Source: Caulobacter sp. FWC26 (lineage in GTDB: Bacteria > Pseudomonadota > Alphaproteobacteria > Caulobacterales > Caulobacteraceae). From it: a stretch of DNA of 64,000 nucleotides. Of the stretch, positions 43,605 through 60,984 are shown piece after piece. A program made the position numbers and the translations under genes. The DNA is taken from positions 558,001 through 622,000 of the forward strand of contig NZ_CP033875.1 in the NCBI RefSeq assembly GCF_002742645.2, written 5' to 3'. Under the pieces are notes generated by a model, which did not search any database, was not told the DNA's origin, and saw only the letters and a program-made list of their open reading frames with translations. Every line of letters starts with the position of its first letter. The first letter of the stretch is position 1.

Positions 43605-44141
43605 ATGACCGCCGACATCCTCGACCGCGCCGCCGCCGCCGCCCTGGCCCTCGCCGCCGACAAGCCCTGGAACCAGATCGCCCTGCGCGACATCGCCGTG
43701 AAGGCGGACGTGCCCTTTGCAGCGCTTTATGCGCTGGCTGACAGCAAGGCGGCGGTGCTCACCCATCTGTCGACCCGGTTCGATCAGGCGGCGCTCGGCG
43801 TAGACTATTCCAAAACCTCCACCTGCCATGATCGCCTGTTCGACGCCGCCATGGCGCGGATCGAGGCGATGGAGCCGCATCGCGCGGCGCTGATCGCCAT
43901 AGCCTCGTCCGAAGGCGTGCTGGCCTCCACCGCCCGCTTCCCCCGTATCGCCCGCGCGATCCTGGAAGCGGCGGGCGTCGAGGCCACCCTCCCGCGCCTG
44001 ACCGCCATGACGGCCGTGTGGGCGCGGGTGGTCCAGGTCTGGCGCGACGACGAAGGCGCGCTGAACCGCACCATGGCCGAGTTGGACAAGCGTCTGAAGC
44101 AGATGGCCGGGCAACTCGGAAAGCTGGGCGCCGGGTTCTAG
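43605..44141 (+). CDS. TetR-like regulator
   Basis: 178 residues. The N-terminal helix-turn-helix (W-N-Q-I-A-L-R-D-I-A-V-K-A-D-V-P-F-A-A-L-Y, about 20-42) is of TetR type, with a C-terminal helical ligand/dimer domain. ATG at 43605; the frame overlaps proC further upstream but lacks homology there. Lies 67 bp after proC on the same strand. Target unknown. Confidence 0.8.
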   Translation: MTADILDRAAAAALALAADKPWNQIALRDIAVKADVPFAALYALADSKAAVLTHLSTRFDQAALGVDYSKTSTCHDRLFDAAMARIEAMEPHRAALIAIASSEGVLASTARFPRIARAILEAAGVEATLPRLTAMTAVWARVVQVWRDDEGALNRTMAELDKRLKQMAGQLGKLGAGF

Positions 44142-44161
44142 GCGCTGCTTTCGAGCCCCTG

Positions 44162-44190
44162 TTGAAATCTCCGCCGTCTTCGTCTATATG
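44162..44190 (+). promoter_or_regulatory. promoter of rplJL(rpoBC)
   Basis: TTGAAA (44162-44167), 17-bp spacer, TATATG (44185-44190). Good housekeeping-type match located about 280 bp upstream of rplJ. Confidence 0.6.
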
Positions 44191-44473
44191 GCGCGCCTTC
44201 TCCGATGGACTCCGGTCCGTTGGCGAACCTGTTTAAGAACAACGGGGCGTGGGGTCACCAACGCCGTAACCGAGGAAGAGCCCTTCCTCGCCGTCGGGAG
44301 ACAGGGATAGAGACGCCAAGCCTTCCTGCTCGTGACCCTACGGTCCGAGACCGGAACGCGGCCGACTTTCCTTGAAACAGGCACATGCGACTCGCACGCG
44401 GGAGCTATCCCGCATGGGATTCGCATCTGGCTGCCGGAATGGTCCGGCCGCTGTTATTGAGTAGGAGACCGCA
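44191..44473 (+). promoter_or_regulatory. structured 5' leader of rplJ (L10-type)
   Basis: Untranslated stretch of about 280 bases with several stem-loops: GAGGAAG/CTTCCTC (44272-44278 / 44283-44289), GCGGGA/TCCCGC (44398-44403 / 44408-44413) and GCCGGA/TCCGGC (44433-44438 / 44443-44448). In many bacteria L10-(L12)4 binds a leader of this kind to repress its own operon. The stems are observed; the autoregulation is inferred from that precedent. The ribosome site GTAGGAGA precedes the ATG at 44474. Confidence 0.65.
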
Positions 44474-44992
44474 ATGGACCGCGCTCAAAAGCAGGAATCG
44501 ATCGAGTCGCTGAAAAGCGTCTTCGCCGATGCCGGCGCTGTCGTCGTGACCCACTACATGGGTCTGACCGTTGCGGAAATGACCGACCTTCGTCTTCGCC
44601 TCCGCAAGGAAGGCGCCGCGATCAAGGTTGTGAAGAACACCCTGGCCCTCAAGGCTCTGGACGGCAAGCTCGGTGACAAGGGCGAAAAGCTCTTCACCGG
44701 TCCGGTCGCCATCGCCTACGGCCCGGACGCCGTTTCGGCCGCGAAGATCGCGGTGCAGTTCGCCAAGGAAAACGACAAGCTGAAGCTCGTCGGTGGCGTT
44801 CTGGACCAGACCAACGTGCTGGACGAAGCCGGCGTGCGTGCTCTGGCGACGCTGCCGTCGCTGGACGAACTGCGTGGCAAGCTCATCGGCCTCATCCAGG
44901 CTCCGGCGACCAAGGTTGCTGGCGTCCTGCAGGCCCCGGCTGGCCAGCTGGCTCGCGTTTTCAACGCCTACGCGACCAAAGACGCCGCGTAA
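44474..44992 (+). CDS. rplJ: 50S ribosomal protein L10
   Basis: 172 residues. Base of the ribosomal stalk, binding 23S rRNA and L7/L12 dimers. Start M-D-R-A-Q-K-Q-E, V-V-K-N-T-L-A-x-x-A-L, F-x-G-P-V-A-I-A-Y, and the C-terminal helix that holds L12. First gene of the stalk operon behind a long leader. Confidence 0.97.
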   Translation: MDRAQKQESIESLKSVFADAGAVVVTHYMGLTVAEMTDLRLRLRKEGAAIKVVKNTLALKALDGKLGDKGEKLFTGPVAIAYGPDAVSAAKIAVQFAKENDKLKLVGGVLDQTNVLDEAGVRALATLPSLDELRGKLIGLIQAPATKVAGVLQAPAGQLARVFNAYATKDAA

Positions 44993-45037
44993 CGGTCATC
45001 CCCGCAATCTATCCCAATCTCTCTAAGGAACTGACAT

Positions 45038-45421
45038 ATGTCGAAGCTCGAAAAGCTGGTCGAAGAACTGTCCACCCTGTCGGTGCTGGAAGCCGCTGAA
45101 CTCTCGAAGCTGCTGGAAGAAAAGTGGGGCGTCTCGGCCGCCGCTCCGGTCGCCGTGGCCGCCGTTGGTGGCGCTGCTGCTGCTCCGGCTGAAGCCGCCG
45201 AAGAGCAAACCGAATTCACCGTCGTCCTCGTCGACGGCGGCGACAAGAAGATCAACGTGATCAAGGAAGTCCGCGGCGTCCGTCCGGACCTCGGCCTGAA
45301 GGAAGCCAAGGACCTGGTCGAAGGCGCTCCGCAGAACGTCGTCGAGAACGTCTCGAAGCAACAAGCCGAAGAGATCTCGAAGAAGCTCACGGAAGCCGGC
45401 GCCAAGATCCAAATCAAGTAA
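45038..45421 (+). CDS. rplL: 50S ribosomal protein L7/L12
   Basis: 127 residues: N-terminal dimer helix (L-V-E-E-L-S-x-L), Ala/Pro hinge (about 40-58), and the C-terminal factor-binding domain K-I-x-[20 protein letters not shown]. Recruits translation GTPases. Ends operon with a strong terminator, well before rpoB. Confidence 0.98.
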   Translation: MSKLEKLVEELSTLSVLEAAELSKLLEEKWGVSAAAPVAVAAVGGAAAAPAEAAEEQTEFTVVLVDGGDKKINVIKEVRGVRPDLGLKEAKDLVEGAPQNVVENVSKQQAEEISKKLTEAGAKIQIK

Positions 45422-45470
45422 TTCGGTCCCGGCTTTCGCCGGGAACCGGGTTCCTTTTGGACCTGCCGAA

Positions 45471-45508
45471 GCGGCCTCGGAGGGAAACCTCCGGGGCCGT
45501 TTTCTTTT
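45471..45508 (+). terminator. terminator after rplL
   Basis: CGGCCTCGGAGG, loop GAAA, CCTCCGGGGCCG, then TTTTCTTTT (45472-45508). A smaller hairpin TCCCGGC-TTTC-GCCGGGA precedes it near 45427-45444. Confidence 0.9.
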
Positions 45509-45605
45509 GGGGTTGGCGCGCACGGCGTTCGCGCATCCCCTGAGGCCCGGATGGCCTCTGCGAGGTTTCCGGGATGACGCCTTCTTGAGAGCAGGGCGAA
45601 GGGGC

Positions 45606-46745
45606 TTAGACCGCTTCCTGCGCGGGAACCGCCTCTCCATCCGCGTCCGGCGCCGGGTGGATCAGCGAGATCATGGTCCCCGGTGCCGTGTCCGTCACCA
45701 GCACCTGAGCTTTCAACTGGCGGGCCAGAGCCTGGATGATGCTGGAGCCGAGGCCCGCCGTTGGCGGGGCGTCCTTGGCCATGCCGACGCCGGTGTCGGC
45801 CACCGACAGCGTCCAGGCGGCGCCGTCGACGCGGTAGTCGACGATGATCCGGCCGGGCTGCTTATCGGGGAAGGCGTGTTTGAGCGCGTTGATGACCAGC
45901 TCGGTGACGACCAGGCCGATACTGATCGAGGCGCCCGCATCGATCGTCGCCTCCTCGGCCAGGACGACCAGGGCCAGGCGGCTTGGGTCGGGGATCATCG
46001 ACGCGGCAATCGTGGCGCAAAGCTTGGTCAGATAGGCTCGGAGCTCCACCGCCCCCGTGGTCGCCCCGGCGAGCTGCTGCTGCAGGTCGGCGATCGACAT
46101 CACCCGCGCGTGAGCGTCGCGCAGCTTCTCGCGGGCCTCTTCCGATTGGGCGGCGCGGGCGTTCTGCATCAGGACGGCGGCGATGATCTGCAGGCTGTTG
46201 GCCACCCGATGACGAATCTCCATCAGCAGGGCGTGGTTCTCGACGGCCAGCTCGTCGCTGCGGGCGGTGTTGGCCCGCAACAGGTCCTGGCTCTTTTTGG
46301 TAGCCGCTCTGGCTTCGGTGACGTCGGCGACTGACGCCAGGAGCCGGACCGCGTCGAGATCGCTGTAGGCCAGCTTGCGGATATTGATGACAAGGCGGCG
46401 GTCGGGCTTGCCTTGACGCTTGAGGTCCATCTCGTAGGCGTCGATCAGAACGCCTTCGGCGGTGCTTTCCAGCAGCATCTTCAGCTGGGGCGCGCGCCAT
46501 TCGCCGTCCCCGATCTCCGTCATCTCGCGGCCGAGGGTCTGGCTGGGGTCAACGCCGAAGGTGCGCTCGAACGACTCGCTGGCCGCGATCACCTTCAGAT
46601 GGCCGTCGATCAGTAGCAGCGGCGTCGTCGAGGCGGTGATCATGGCCATGGCCAGGCTCAGGCCCGGGGCGTCAGGGTGGGATAAAAGGCGGTCGGGCAC
46701 TTGCGGCCCTTTCAGCGGACCGGAGGCTCGCGAAGCGAAAGCCAT
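45606..46745 (-). CDS. PAS-containing HisKA_2-family sensor histidine kinase
   Basis: 379 residues, no membrane segment. PAS domain at about 35-150 (P-L-L-L-I-D-G-H-L-K-V-I-A-A-S, E-M-D-L-K-R), then the HisKA_2 dimerisation box E-I-R-H-R-V-A-N-S-L-Q-I-I-A (about 192-205) with the phospho-accepting His. The HATPase follows (V-V-T-E-L-V-I-N-A-L-K-H-A-F-P, D-T-G-V-G-M). This kinase class includes Caulobacter light and stress kinases. No response regulator is adjacent. Divergent from the YCF48/BNR-like gene. Confidence 0.85.
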   Translation of the reverse strand: MAFASRASGPLKGPQVPDRLLSHPDAPGLSLAMAMITASTTPLLLIDGHLKVIAASESFERTFGVDPSQTLGREMTEIGDGEWRAPQLKMLLESTAEGVLIDAYEMDLKRQGKPDRRLVINIRKLAYSDLDAVRLLASVADVTEARAATKKSQDLLRANTARSDELAVENHALLMEIRHRVANSLQIIAAVLMQNARAAQSEEAREKLRDAHARVMSIADLQQQLAGATTGAVELRAYLTKLCATIAASMIPDPSRLALVVLAEEATIDAGASISIGLVVTELVINALKHAFPDKQPGRIIVDYRVDGAAWTLSVADTGVGMAKDAPPTAGLGSSIIQALARQLKAQVLVTDTAPGTMISLIHPAPDADGEAVPAQEAV

Positions 46746-46914
46746 GCCCGGGGCGGTCGATGAGGCGCGCGAAGGCCTCGATCACCACAACCCTAACACA
46801 TCCAAGGCCCGATTGTTGGATTTAGGTTCACTTACGCGCATTCTGCGCCCAGGCGCGCTTGCGCTCGTCGCCGTTTCGCCCGAAGCCAAGGCGTCGAACC
46901 TCAGGCGGGTTTCC

Positions 46915-47946
46915 ATGAATCGCAGAGACGTCATCCTAGCCGGCGCCGCCGCCCTGACCTCGAGCGCCGCCGCGCCTGCCGTCGCGGGCCAAAGTCTCGG
47001 GGGGATTCGCATCCCCGCTTCGGCGAGCGACAGCGAACTGAGGGGCCTTTCGCCGACGGGCGGTGGGACCTATTGGGCCTCGGGCTCCAAGGGCTGGATC
47101 ATCCGTGGCAAGAGCGAGCGGCAAGATGCGATCCGCATCGTCGGCGCGGAGCGGCTCGACTTTCGAGGGTTGCACGCCTTCGATGACAGCCACGTGCTGG
47201 CCATGAGCGCCGGGCCGGGCGAGGCCTCACAGCTGTGGCGCACCAAGGACGGCGGCAAGACCTGGAAGCGGATCGCCGCCAACCAGGATCCCGAGGGCTT
47301 CTGGGACTCGATCGCCTTTGTCGACCATAGGCGCGGCTACATCCTTGGTGATCCGACGCAAGGACGGTTCACCGTGCTCTACACCGCCGATGGCGGCGAA
47401 ACGTGGACGCGACTGAAGCCCGAGGGGGTGCCGCTCGCCGCGCCGAACGAGGGAGCCTTCGCCGCCTCCAACGGCTGCGTCGCCATAGGCCGCCGTGGGC
47501 AGGTCGCCTTCTGCACGGGCGGGGCAGGCAAGGCGCGGGTCTATCTGTCGCGCGGCGGTGGCGGCGTCTTCGTGGCGTTGGACACGCCGATCCTGGCCGA
47601 CGCGCCGTCCAAGGGCGCGTTTGCGGTCGCCTTCGCCAGGGACGGAGCCTTGTGGGTCTGTGGCGGCGACTACAAGGCTCCACGCGCTGATGGCGTGAAC
47701 CTTACGCGGCTGGCTCCGGGCCGCCTGGCTTTCGAACCGGTCGCCGCGCCGGCCGGGTATCTGTCGGGAATCTCTGTCCTGGGCGACACGGTGATGGCCA
47801 CGGGCCTGTCCGGGACCATCGTCAGCCAAAACGGCGCGTCTTTCGAGCGGGTGTCTGAAGCGCCGATGAACACGGTGCGACTGACCTCGAAGAAGACGGC
47901 CGTGCTTTGTGGTCCAAAGGGGACTGTGGGCCTATGGCGGGCTTGA
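46915..47946 (+). CDS. Tat-exported YCF48/BNR-like beta-propeller protein
   Basis: 343 residues. Twin-arginine start N-R-R-D-V-I-L-A-G-A-A-A-L, then a propeller with repeated S-x-D-G-G-x-T-W boxes (T-K-D-G-G-K-T-W-K-R; T-A-D-G-G-E-T-W-T-R). Plant and cyanobacterial relatives help assemble photosystem II; in non-photosynthetic bacteria the role is unclear, perhaps assembly of a redox enzyme or binding. ATG 46915; an extended frame upstream lacks a signal sequence. Confidence 0.8.
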   Translation: MNRRDVILAGAAALTSSAAAPAVAGQSLGGIRIPASASDSELRGLSPTGGGTYWASGSKGWIIRGKSERQDAIRIVGAERLDFRGLHAFDDSHVLAMSAGPGEASQLWRTKDGGKTWKRIAANQDPEGFWDSIAFVDHRRGYILGDPTQGRFTVLYTADGGETWTRLKPEGVPLAAPNEGAFAASNGCVAIGRRGQVAFCTGGAGKARVYLSRGGGGVFVALDTPILADAPSKGAFAVAFARDGALWVCGGDYKAPRADGVNLTRLAPGRLAFEPVAAPAGYLSGISVLGDTVMATGLSGTIVSQNGASFERVSEAPMNTVRLTSKKTAVLCGPKGTVGLWRA

Positions 47947-48030
47947 CGGCGGGCGCTCGGGCGCAACTCCACGTCGTTGCGTCACGAGGCCGGTGAGGGA
48001 ACCCCAGTCCGTTCCTCGCGTTCCATCGCC

Positions 48031-48189
48031 ATGCTGAAGCTCGCCGCCATCCTGCTTGTTCTGATGATCCTGTTCGGGATCCTGGGCTTCGTCGTCAATG
48101 TGGCGGGCGCCATCACCAAGGTCGCGTTCTTCGTCTGCTTGATCGCGCTGGCGGCCTCGCTGGTCATGAAGGCGATGCGGAAGGCTTGA
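48031..48189 (+). CDS. small DUF1328-like membrane protein
   Basis: 52 residues, M-L-K-L-A-A-I-L-L-V-L then a second hydrophobic stretch (I-T-K-V-A-F-F-V-C-L-I-A-L), ending in basic residues. Two short helices with a Gly-rich turn (L-G-F-V-V-N-V-A-G-A) resemble DUF1328/YtjA stress peptides, but the match is by eye only. Separate from neighbours. Confidence 0.55.
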   Translation: MLKLAAILLVLMILFGILGFVVNVAGAITKVAFFVCLIALAASLVMKAMRKA

Positions 48190-48314
48190 GGCGCCGCCCG
48201 GCGCCCTTTTCCTAGCGAAGTCTGCTCGCAACCACCGAAACTCGCCCCATAAGGCCGCGCCAGCGTTGGCGCGCTTTTTGCAACCTCAGAGCGCGAAAGC
48301 GTGGAGGGCGCGAG

Positions 48315-48719
48315 ATGTCGGTGACGGGTGTGGGCGGATCGGCGGGCTGGGCCTCGTTGATGATGCGCGGCGTGAACAAGGCTGAAGGCGCGTCCGGCGC
48401 CACGGCGTCCGGACCCACCAGCGATATCGAGGCGGTTCGAAAGGACGGCCTTCTAACCTTTGCCAAGAACGCCAAGAAGGAAGCCTGGCTGGAAAAGCTC
48501 CGCCAGTGGCGCGAGGAGGCGATGAAGTCGCTGGGATTGACCGAGGAAAAGCTGGCCTCCATGGCGCCGGAGACTCGAACCAAAGCGCTCCAGCAGGTGG
48601 AGGACGCCGTTCAGCGCAAGATCCAGGACGCCTTGGAGACCGCGCGTGAAGAGGGCAAGCGCAAAGGTGACCAAGGCGGTCAGGTCAATGTGCCGCAGTT
48701 CGTCGACTTCAGTGTCTGA
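48315..48719 (+). CDS. small helical protein, unknown
   Basis: 134 residues, no signal peptide. Low-complexity Gly/Ala/Ser N-terminus (1-35), then amphipathic helices with an R-x-W-R-E-E-A-M-K-S-L-G-L-T-E-E-K-L-A-S-M motif and A-x-x-K-I-Q-D-A-L, a pattern seen in various alphaproteobacterial small proteins (L-T-E-E-x-L-x-x-M-x-P-E-x-R). Function unknown. Start ATG at 48315. Confidence 0.6.
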   Translation: MSVTGVGGSAGWASLMMRGVNKAEGASGATASGPTSDIEAVRKDGLLTFAKNAKKEAWLEKLRQWREEAMKSLGLTEEKLASMAPETRTKALQQVEDAVQRKIQDALETAREEGKRKGDQGGQVNVPQFVDFSV

Positions 48720-49042
48720 CCCGAGAGGTCCGGGCGTCGGCCTGCCCGCCCAAGCCCTTTACGCTTCCAAAAGAATCCCTCTTTCCTTCTAGAGCCTCAT
48801 CCCCTATATCCCCGCGTTCACGATGACATCGGCGGAGCGCCTACGCGCGTCCGTATTACGCCCCGAGGCGCGGTCAGCCGCCCTCCGACCAGCGCGAAGG
48901 GGCGCCCGTCAGGCTTCCGGTCCCGGTCGCCCGACAGGGGAATTCCAGCGTCCGCGGCTCTCCGGTGAGGAGAGCGGCGAGGGTGGACGCAGCGGATATT
49001 CGAATTCACGCGCGGACTCCGTCCGCGCCGCAGGGAAACAAC
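48720..49042 (+). promoter_or_regulatory. rpoB leader region with hairpins
   Basis: 323 bases with no gene. Two hairpins near the rpoB start: CTCTCC/GGAGAG (48958-48963 / 48969-48974) and CGCGGAC/GTCCGCG (49011-49017 / 49021-49027), the latter directly before the ribosome site (CAGGGAAA). A CTATATC sequence near 48792-48798 could be a -10; I see no good -35. An upstream in-frame start at 48965 for rpoB is rejected. Confidence 0.5.
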
Positions 49043-53113
<4,071 letters not shown>

Positions 53114-53214
53114 TCCGGATCTCCCTCCTCTGCCCGAACGGCAGGGGAGGGGCCTCCCTTTCAGCGCACGCTCCACTTTGAATTTTCGCGGGTATCCCCG
53201 CAGAAGGAACCAAG

Positions 53215-57392
<4,178 letters not shown>

Positions 57393-57405
<13 letters not shown>

Positions 57406-57575
57406 GCGTCCGAAACAAGCCAGGAGTCGGGCGCTCTACTGAGCGCCCGAGGCGGACGCCGAATAGGCGTCCGAAACAAGCCAGGAGTCGGGCGCTCTAC
57501 TGAGCGCCCGAGGCGGACGCCGAATAGGCGTCCGAAACAAGCCAGGAGTCGGGCGCTCAGCAGAGCGCCCGCGGC
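57393..57575 (+). repeat. three tandem 61-bp copies of the rpoC end, each with two hairpins
   Basis: Units 57393-57453, 57454-57514 and 57515-57575. Units 1 and 2 are identical; unit 3 differs near its end. Each unit includes the rpoC end GACGCCGAATAG. Each holds hairpin 1, GGACGCC-GAAT-AGGCGTCC, and hairpin 2, GGGCGCTC-loop-GAGCGCCC, with loop TACT in units 1-2 and AGCA in unit 3. A degenerate further half-unit (CGACGTCGAACAGGACGT) follows at about 57578-57595. The unit is not a multiple of three, so it is non-coding after the rpoC stop. Confidence 0.95.
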
Positions 57576-57612
57576 CGACGTCGAACAGGACGTGGGCTTG
57601 GACCTGAGACGG

Positions 57613-57642
57613 AAAGGCCCGGGAGTGATCCCGGGCCTTTTT
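57613..57642 (+). terminator. rho-independent terminator of rpoBC
   Basis: AAAGGCCCGGGA (57613-57624), loop GTGA, TCCCGGGCCTTT (57629-57640), then TT. Perfect 12-bp stem, downstream of the tandem repeats. Confidence 0.92.
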
Positions 57643-57749
57643 CGTGCACGAAACCCGGGTGATGCGCAGATCGGGTAGCTCGTAGAACGGCGTTACCCGC
57701 TCGTTAAGAGTCATCCCCGCAAACCTCCTGCCCGGGGAGAATGCAAACG

Positions 57750-59552
57750 ATGTCACTACGAATTTCAGGTACGTTGAACCTCTTCGCGGTGTCTTTGATC
57801 GCGGCGTTCGCTATCGCCACGGGCGCAGCCACCTATGCCTTGATGACCTTGCGCGTGGGCGGTCCAGTCTCGGAGCGCCAGATGGAGGCCGACGCCCTGG
57901 TGGCCGATATCCTGCCGCCACCGCTGTTCATTGTTGAAGCGCTGCTGACCGCGCACCGCGGTCCGGACGAACTGGACAAGTCAGCCGAACTCGACCGTCA
58001 CATCGAAGAGCTGCAAACCAGTTACGAAGACCGCCGCGCCCATTGGGCGACACGGCCTCTTACGCCCGAGATCAAGGAGACTTTGGCGGCCTCTGACACT
58101 CATGTGCGCGCGTTCTGGGACATCGCCGACAAGCAGTTCCGTCCCGCCCTGCGCGCCGGCGATGTGGCCGCCATGAATGCGGCGCTCGATCGGATGAGCA
58201 TAGCCTACCTGGAGCACCGCAAGGTTATCGACAAGCTTACGCCGCTGGCGGTGGGTCTTTCGAAGGCGCAGGTCCACTCCGCCGAGGCGCAATCGAGCCG
58301 CATCTTCATCGCGGTGGGCCTAGCCACGGTGCTGATGCTGGTGGTGGCGGCGGTCGGCGTGTGGATTTTGCGCCGGAAGGTCGTCACGCCGCTGCTGCGT
58401 ATGACCCAGTACATGGGCGCCCTGGCTGACGGCGACTACGATAAGGACGTCCCCCATCAGGGACGCCCCGACGAGATCGGAGAGATGGCGCGTTCGGTCG
58501 GCGTGTTCCGCGCCGCCGTGCTGGAGCGCCGCGCCGCCCGCCAGCAGCAGGAGGCCGCCGACGCCCGTTCGATGGAGGCCCAGCAACGCCAAGCCGAAGA
58601 GGCCACGGCCGAGGCGCGCCGCCGGGATCAGGTTGTCTCCGCGCTGGATCGCGGCTTGAGCGGCCTTGCGCGTGGCGAACTCAATCAGCGGATCGATGAG
58701 CCATTCCCGCCCGAGTTCGAGCAGCTTCGGATCAACTTCAACGCCTCGGTGCGGACCCTGGAGTCCACCTTGGCGAAGGTTGTCGCGATGGCGGGTTCCG
58801 TGGGTGGTGGCGCGGGCCAGATCTCCTCGGCGGCCGACGACCTGGCGCGGCGCACCGAACAGCAGGCGGCCAGCCTCGAAGAGACGGCGGCTGCCCTGCA
58901 AGAGGTCACCTCGACGATCCGCCAGAGCGCCGAGCGCGCCGCGACAGCCCGGCAGTCGACATCGCGCAGCCGCTCGTCCGTGACCCAGTCGGCGGACCTG
59001 GCTGGCGAAGCGATTCTCGCCATGGAGCGTATCGACGGTTCTTCGCGCCAAATCACCCAGATCATCGGGGTGATCGACGAGATCGCTTTCCAGACCAACC
59101 TCCTGGCCTTGAATGCCGGAGTCGAGGCGGCGCGCGCGGGCGAGGCGGGACGTGGCTTCGCCGTTGTCGCCATGGAGGTCCGCGCGCTGGCTCAGCGGTC
59201 GGCCGACGCGGCCAAGGAGATCAAGGGCCTGATCGCCGAAGCCTCGTCCAGCGTCGAAAGCGGCGTCGGCCTTGTGGGGCGCGTCGGTCAGGCGCTGGGC
59301 GCAGTCGTCGATGAGTTCACGGGGATTGAGTCCCTGGTCAACGACATCGCCCTCGCCGCGCAGGAACAAGCCATCGGCCTTGGCCAGATCAACAGCGCCG
59401 TCGTTCAAATGGATCAGGTAACCCAGCAGAACGCGGGCATGGTCGAGGAGACCACTGCCGCCAGCCACGGTCTGACCCGCGAAGCCTTGGAACTGATGCG
59501 TCTGGTTCAGGCCTTCCGGCTAAGCGAGGAGGCGCGCCGCCAAGCCGCCTAG
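57750..59552 (+). CDS. methyl-accepting chemotaxis protein
   Basis: 600 residues. Transmembrane helix 1 (about 8-33), a periplasmic sensor domain rich in helices (about 40-190), transmembrane helix 2 ([23 protein letters not shown], about 188-212), HAMP, and the cytoplasmic signalling domain with the hairpin tip [24 protein letters not shown]. It relays ligand binding to CheA/CheW. The ATG at 57750 is preferred to one at 57741, where the ribosome site GGGGAGA would be too close. Confidence 0.93.
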   Translation: MSLRISGTLNLFAVSLIAAFAIATGAATYALMTLRVGGPVSERQMEADALVADILPPPLFIVEALLTAHRGPDELDKSAELDRHIEELQTSYEDRRAHWATRPLTPEIKETLAASDTHVRAFWDIADKQFRPALRAGDVAAMNAALDRMSIAYLEHRKVIDKLTPLAVGLSKAQVHSAEAQSSRIFIAVGLATVLMLVVAAVGVWILRRKVVTPLLRMTQYMGALADGDYDKDVPHQGRPDEIGEMARSVGVFRAAVLERRAARQQQEAADARSMEAQQRQAEEATAEARRRDQVVSALDRGLSGLARGELNQRIDEPFPPEFEQLRINFNASVRTLESTLAKVVAMAGSVGGGAGQISSAADDLARRTEQQAASLEETAAALQEVTSTIRQSAERAATARQSTSRSRSSVTQSADLAGEAILAMERIDGSSRQITQIIGVIDEIAFQTNLLALNAGVEAARAGEAGRGFAVVAMEVRALAQRSADAAKEIKGLIAEASSSVESGVGLVGRVGQALGAVVDEFTGIESLVNDIALAAQEQAIGLGQINSAVVQMDQVTQQNAGMVEETTAASHGLTREALELMRLVQAFRLSEEARRQAA

Positions 59553-59560
59553 GCGCTACC

Positions 59561-60433
59561 TCAGGGCCACTTCACCGTTGGCGGCATCGAGCTCAAGATC
59601 GATTCGACGTTGCCGCCGGTCTTCAGGCCGAACATCGTGCCGCGGTCGTAGAGCAGGTTGAACTCGACGTAGCGGCCCCGCTGCACCAGTTGCTGCTCCC
59701 GCTCATCGGCGGTCCAGGCCTCGCCCATCCGGCGGCGCACCAGGGTGGGATAGACCTCTAGAAATGCCCGGCCGACGTCCTGGGTGAAGGCGAAGTCGCG
59801 CTCCCAGTCGCCGCTGTCGTGGTGATCGTAGAAGATCCCGCCGATGCCGCGTGGCTCGTTGCGGTGCGGCAGGAAGAAGTACTCGTCGCACCAGGCCTTG
59901 TACTTTGGGTGCCACGCCGGATCGTACTTGTCGCAGGCCTGCTTGTAGGCGGCGTGGAAGTCGATCGCGTCCGGGAAGTCCTGCTGACGCTGATAGCCGA
60001 GCAGGGGGGTGAGATCCCCGCCGCCGCCGAACCAGCTCTGGGTCGTGGCGATAAAGCGCGTGTTCATGTGCACCGCAGGCACGCGCGGATTGGTCATGTG
60101 GGCGATCAGGCTGATTCCTGTGGCGAAGAACCGGGGGTCTTCCGCCGCGCCCGGCATGTTCTTGGCCATTTCCGGGGTGAAGGTTCCGAACACGGTCGAG
60201 ACGTGGACGCCCACCTTCTCGAACAGGCGACCGTGCATCATGCCCATCACGCCGCCGCCGCCGGCGGGACGCTCCCAGGCCTTTCTCTCGAACCGTCCCG
60301 GCGCGCCGGGATAGAGGTCGGCGGGGGCCTCGTCCTCAAGCTGCTCGAACGCGGCGCAGATCTGATCGCGCAGGTTTTCGAACCACGCGCGGGCGGCGGC
60401 CTTCTTGGTGTCGAGATCTTGATCGGTGCTCAT
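59561..60433 (-). CDS. hemF: oxygen-dependent coproporphyrinogen III oxidase
   Basis: 290 residues. Haem synthesis, two oxidative decarboxylations of coproporphyrinogen III using O2. Motifs: [46 protein letters not shown], and [14 protein letters not shown]. Converges with the chemotaxis gene; ATG 60433. Confidence 0.97.
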   Translation of the reverse strand: MSTDQDLDTKKAAARAWFENLRDQICAAFEQLEDEAPADLYPGAPGRFERKAWERPAGGGGVMGMMHGRLFEKVGVHVSTVFGTFTPEMAKNMPGAAEDPRFFATGISLIAHMTNPRVPAVHMNTRFIATTQSWFGGGGDLTPLLGYQRQQDFPDAIDFHAAYKQACDKYDPAWHPKYKAWCDEYFFLPHRNEPRGIGGIFYDHHDSGDWERDFAFTQDVGRAFLEVYPTLVRRRMGEAWTADEREQQLVQRGRYVEFNLLYDRGTMFGLKTGGNVESILSSMPPTVKWP

Positions 60434-60547
60434 ACCCGCCGATTAAGCCCCCTCGCGCCCGTGTGCAAATGGGGGTTTGATCAGATGACGCCGGAGCGTT
60501 CGACAACGGGCAGGGAGCCCGGCCATAATCGCCGGTAAGGGCTCGAA

Positions 60548-60613
60548 CTAAGTCAGCGCCGTGAAGATCAGGGCGACCACGACAATGTCGAAGATACGGA
60601 CGGCGATGGACAT
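60548..60613 (-). CDS. possible 21-residue membrane peptide
   Basis: ATG at 60613 to TAG at 60548 encodes M-S-I-A-V-R-I-F-D-I-V-V-V-A-L-I-F-T-A-L-T, which would be one transmembrane helix. No clear ribosome site. Listed only because the codons form an uninterrupted hydrophobic helix; a chance frame is quite possible. Confidence 0.2.
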   Translation of the reverse strand: MSIAVRIFDIVVVALIFTALT

Positions 60614-60681
60614 GGCGAGCTCGCGGCGATGAATTCACCTTCGATTAAGCAAGAACGGCGCCAGCCGGCGGTGGTGAACTG

Positions 60682-60984
60682 ATGGCTCTGTTCTTCGATG
60701 CCGCCTGGTACGACCAGCGCCTGACCGAACGCGGGCTTTCCCGCGCTGTTCTGGCGTCCGTCGCGGGCATGGCCGAGGCCGATCTCGCCTTGGCCTTCAA
60801 GGACCAGCGCGAGCTTTCCATGCGGGAAATCAACGCTTTCGCCGAGCTGTTGGGGGTATCGTCGGACGAAGCGGCGTCGCGCGCGGGAGTGCGCACGCCC
60901 CCGCCAAGCGACCGGGATCGGATCGCGGCGTTGGAGGACCGCGTCGCCGCGTTGGAGGCGCGCCTGGCGCGTCTAACGGCTTAG
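60682..60984 (+). CDS. small HTH (XRE-like) protein with coiled coil
   Basis: 100 residues. About 10-65 forms a helix-turn-helix-like bundle (L-S-R-A-V-L-A-S-V-A-G-M-A-E-A-D-L, L-S-M-R-E-I-N-A-F-A-E-L-L-G-V), then a Pro linker and a leucine/alanine coiled coil (I-A-A-L-E-D-R-V-A-A-L-E-A-R-L-A-R-L) at the end. Probably a small dimeric regulator. Converges with the next gene, overlapping it by 4 bp. Confidence 0.7.
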   Translation: MALFFDAAWYDQRLTERGLSRAVLASVAGMAEADLALAFKDQRELSMREINAFAELLGVSSDEAASRAGVRTPPPSDRDRIAALEDRVAALEARLARLTA

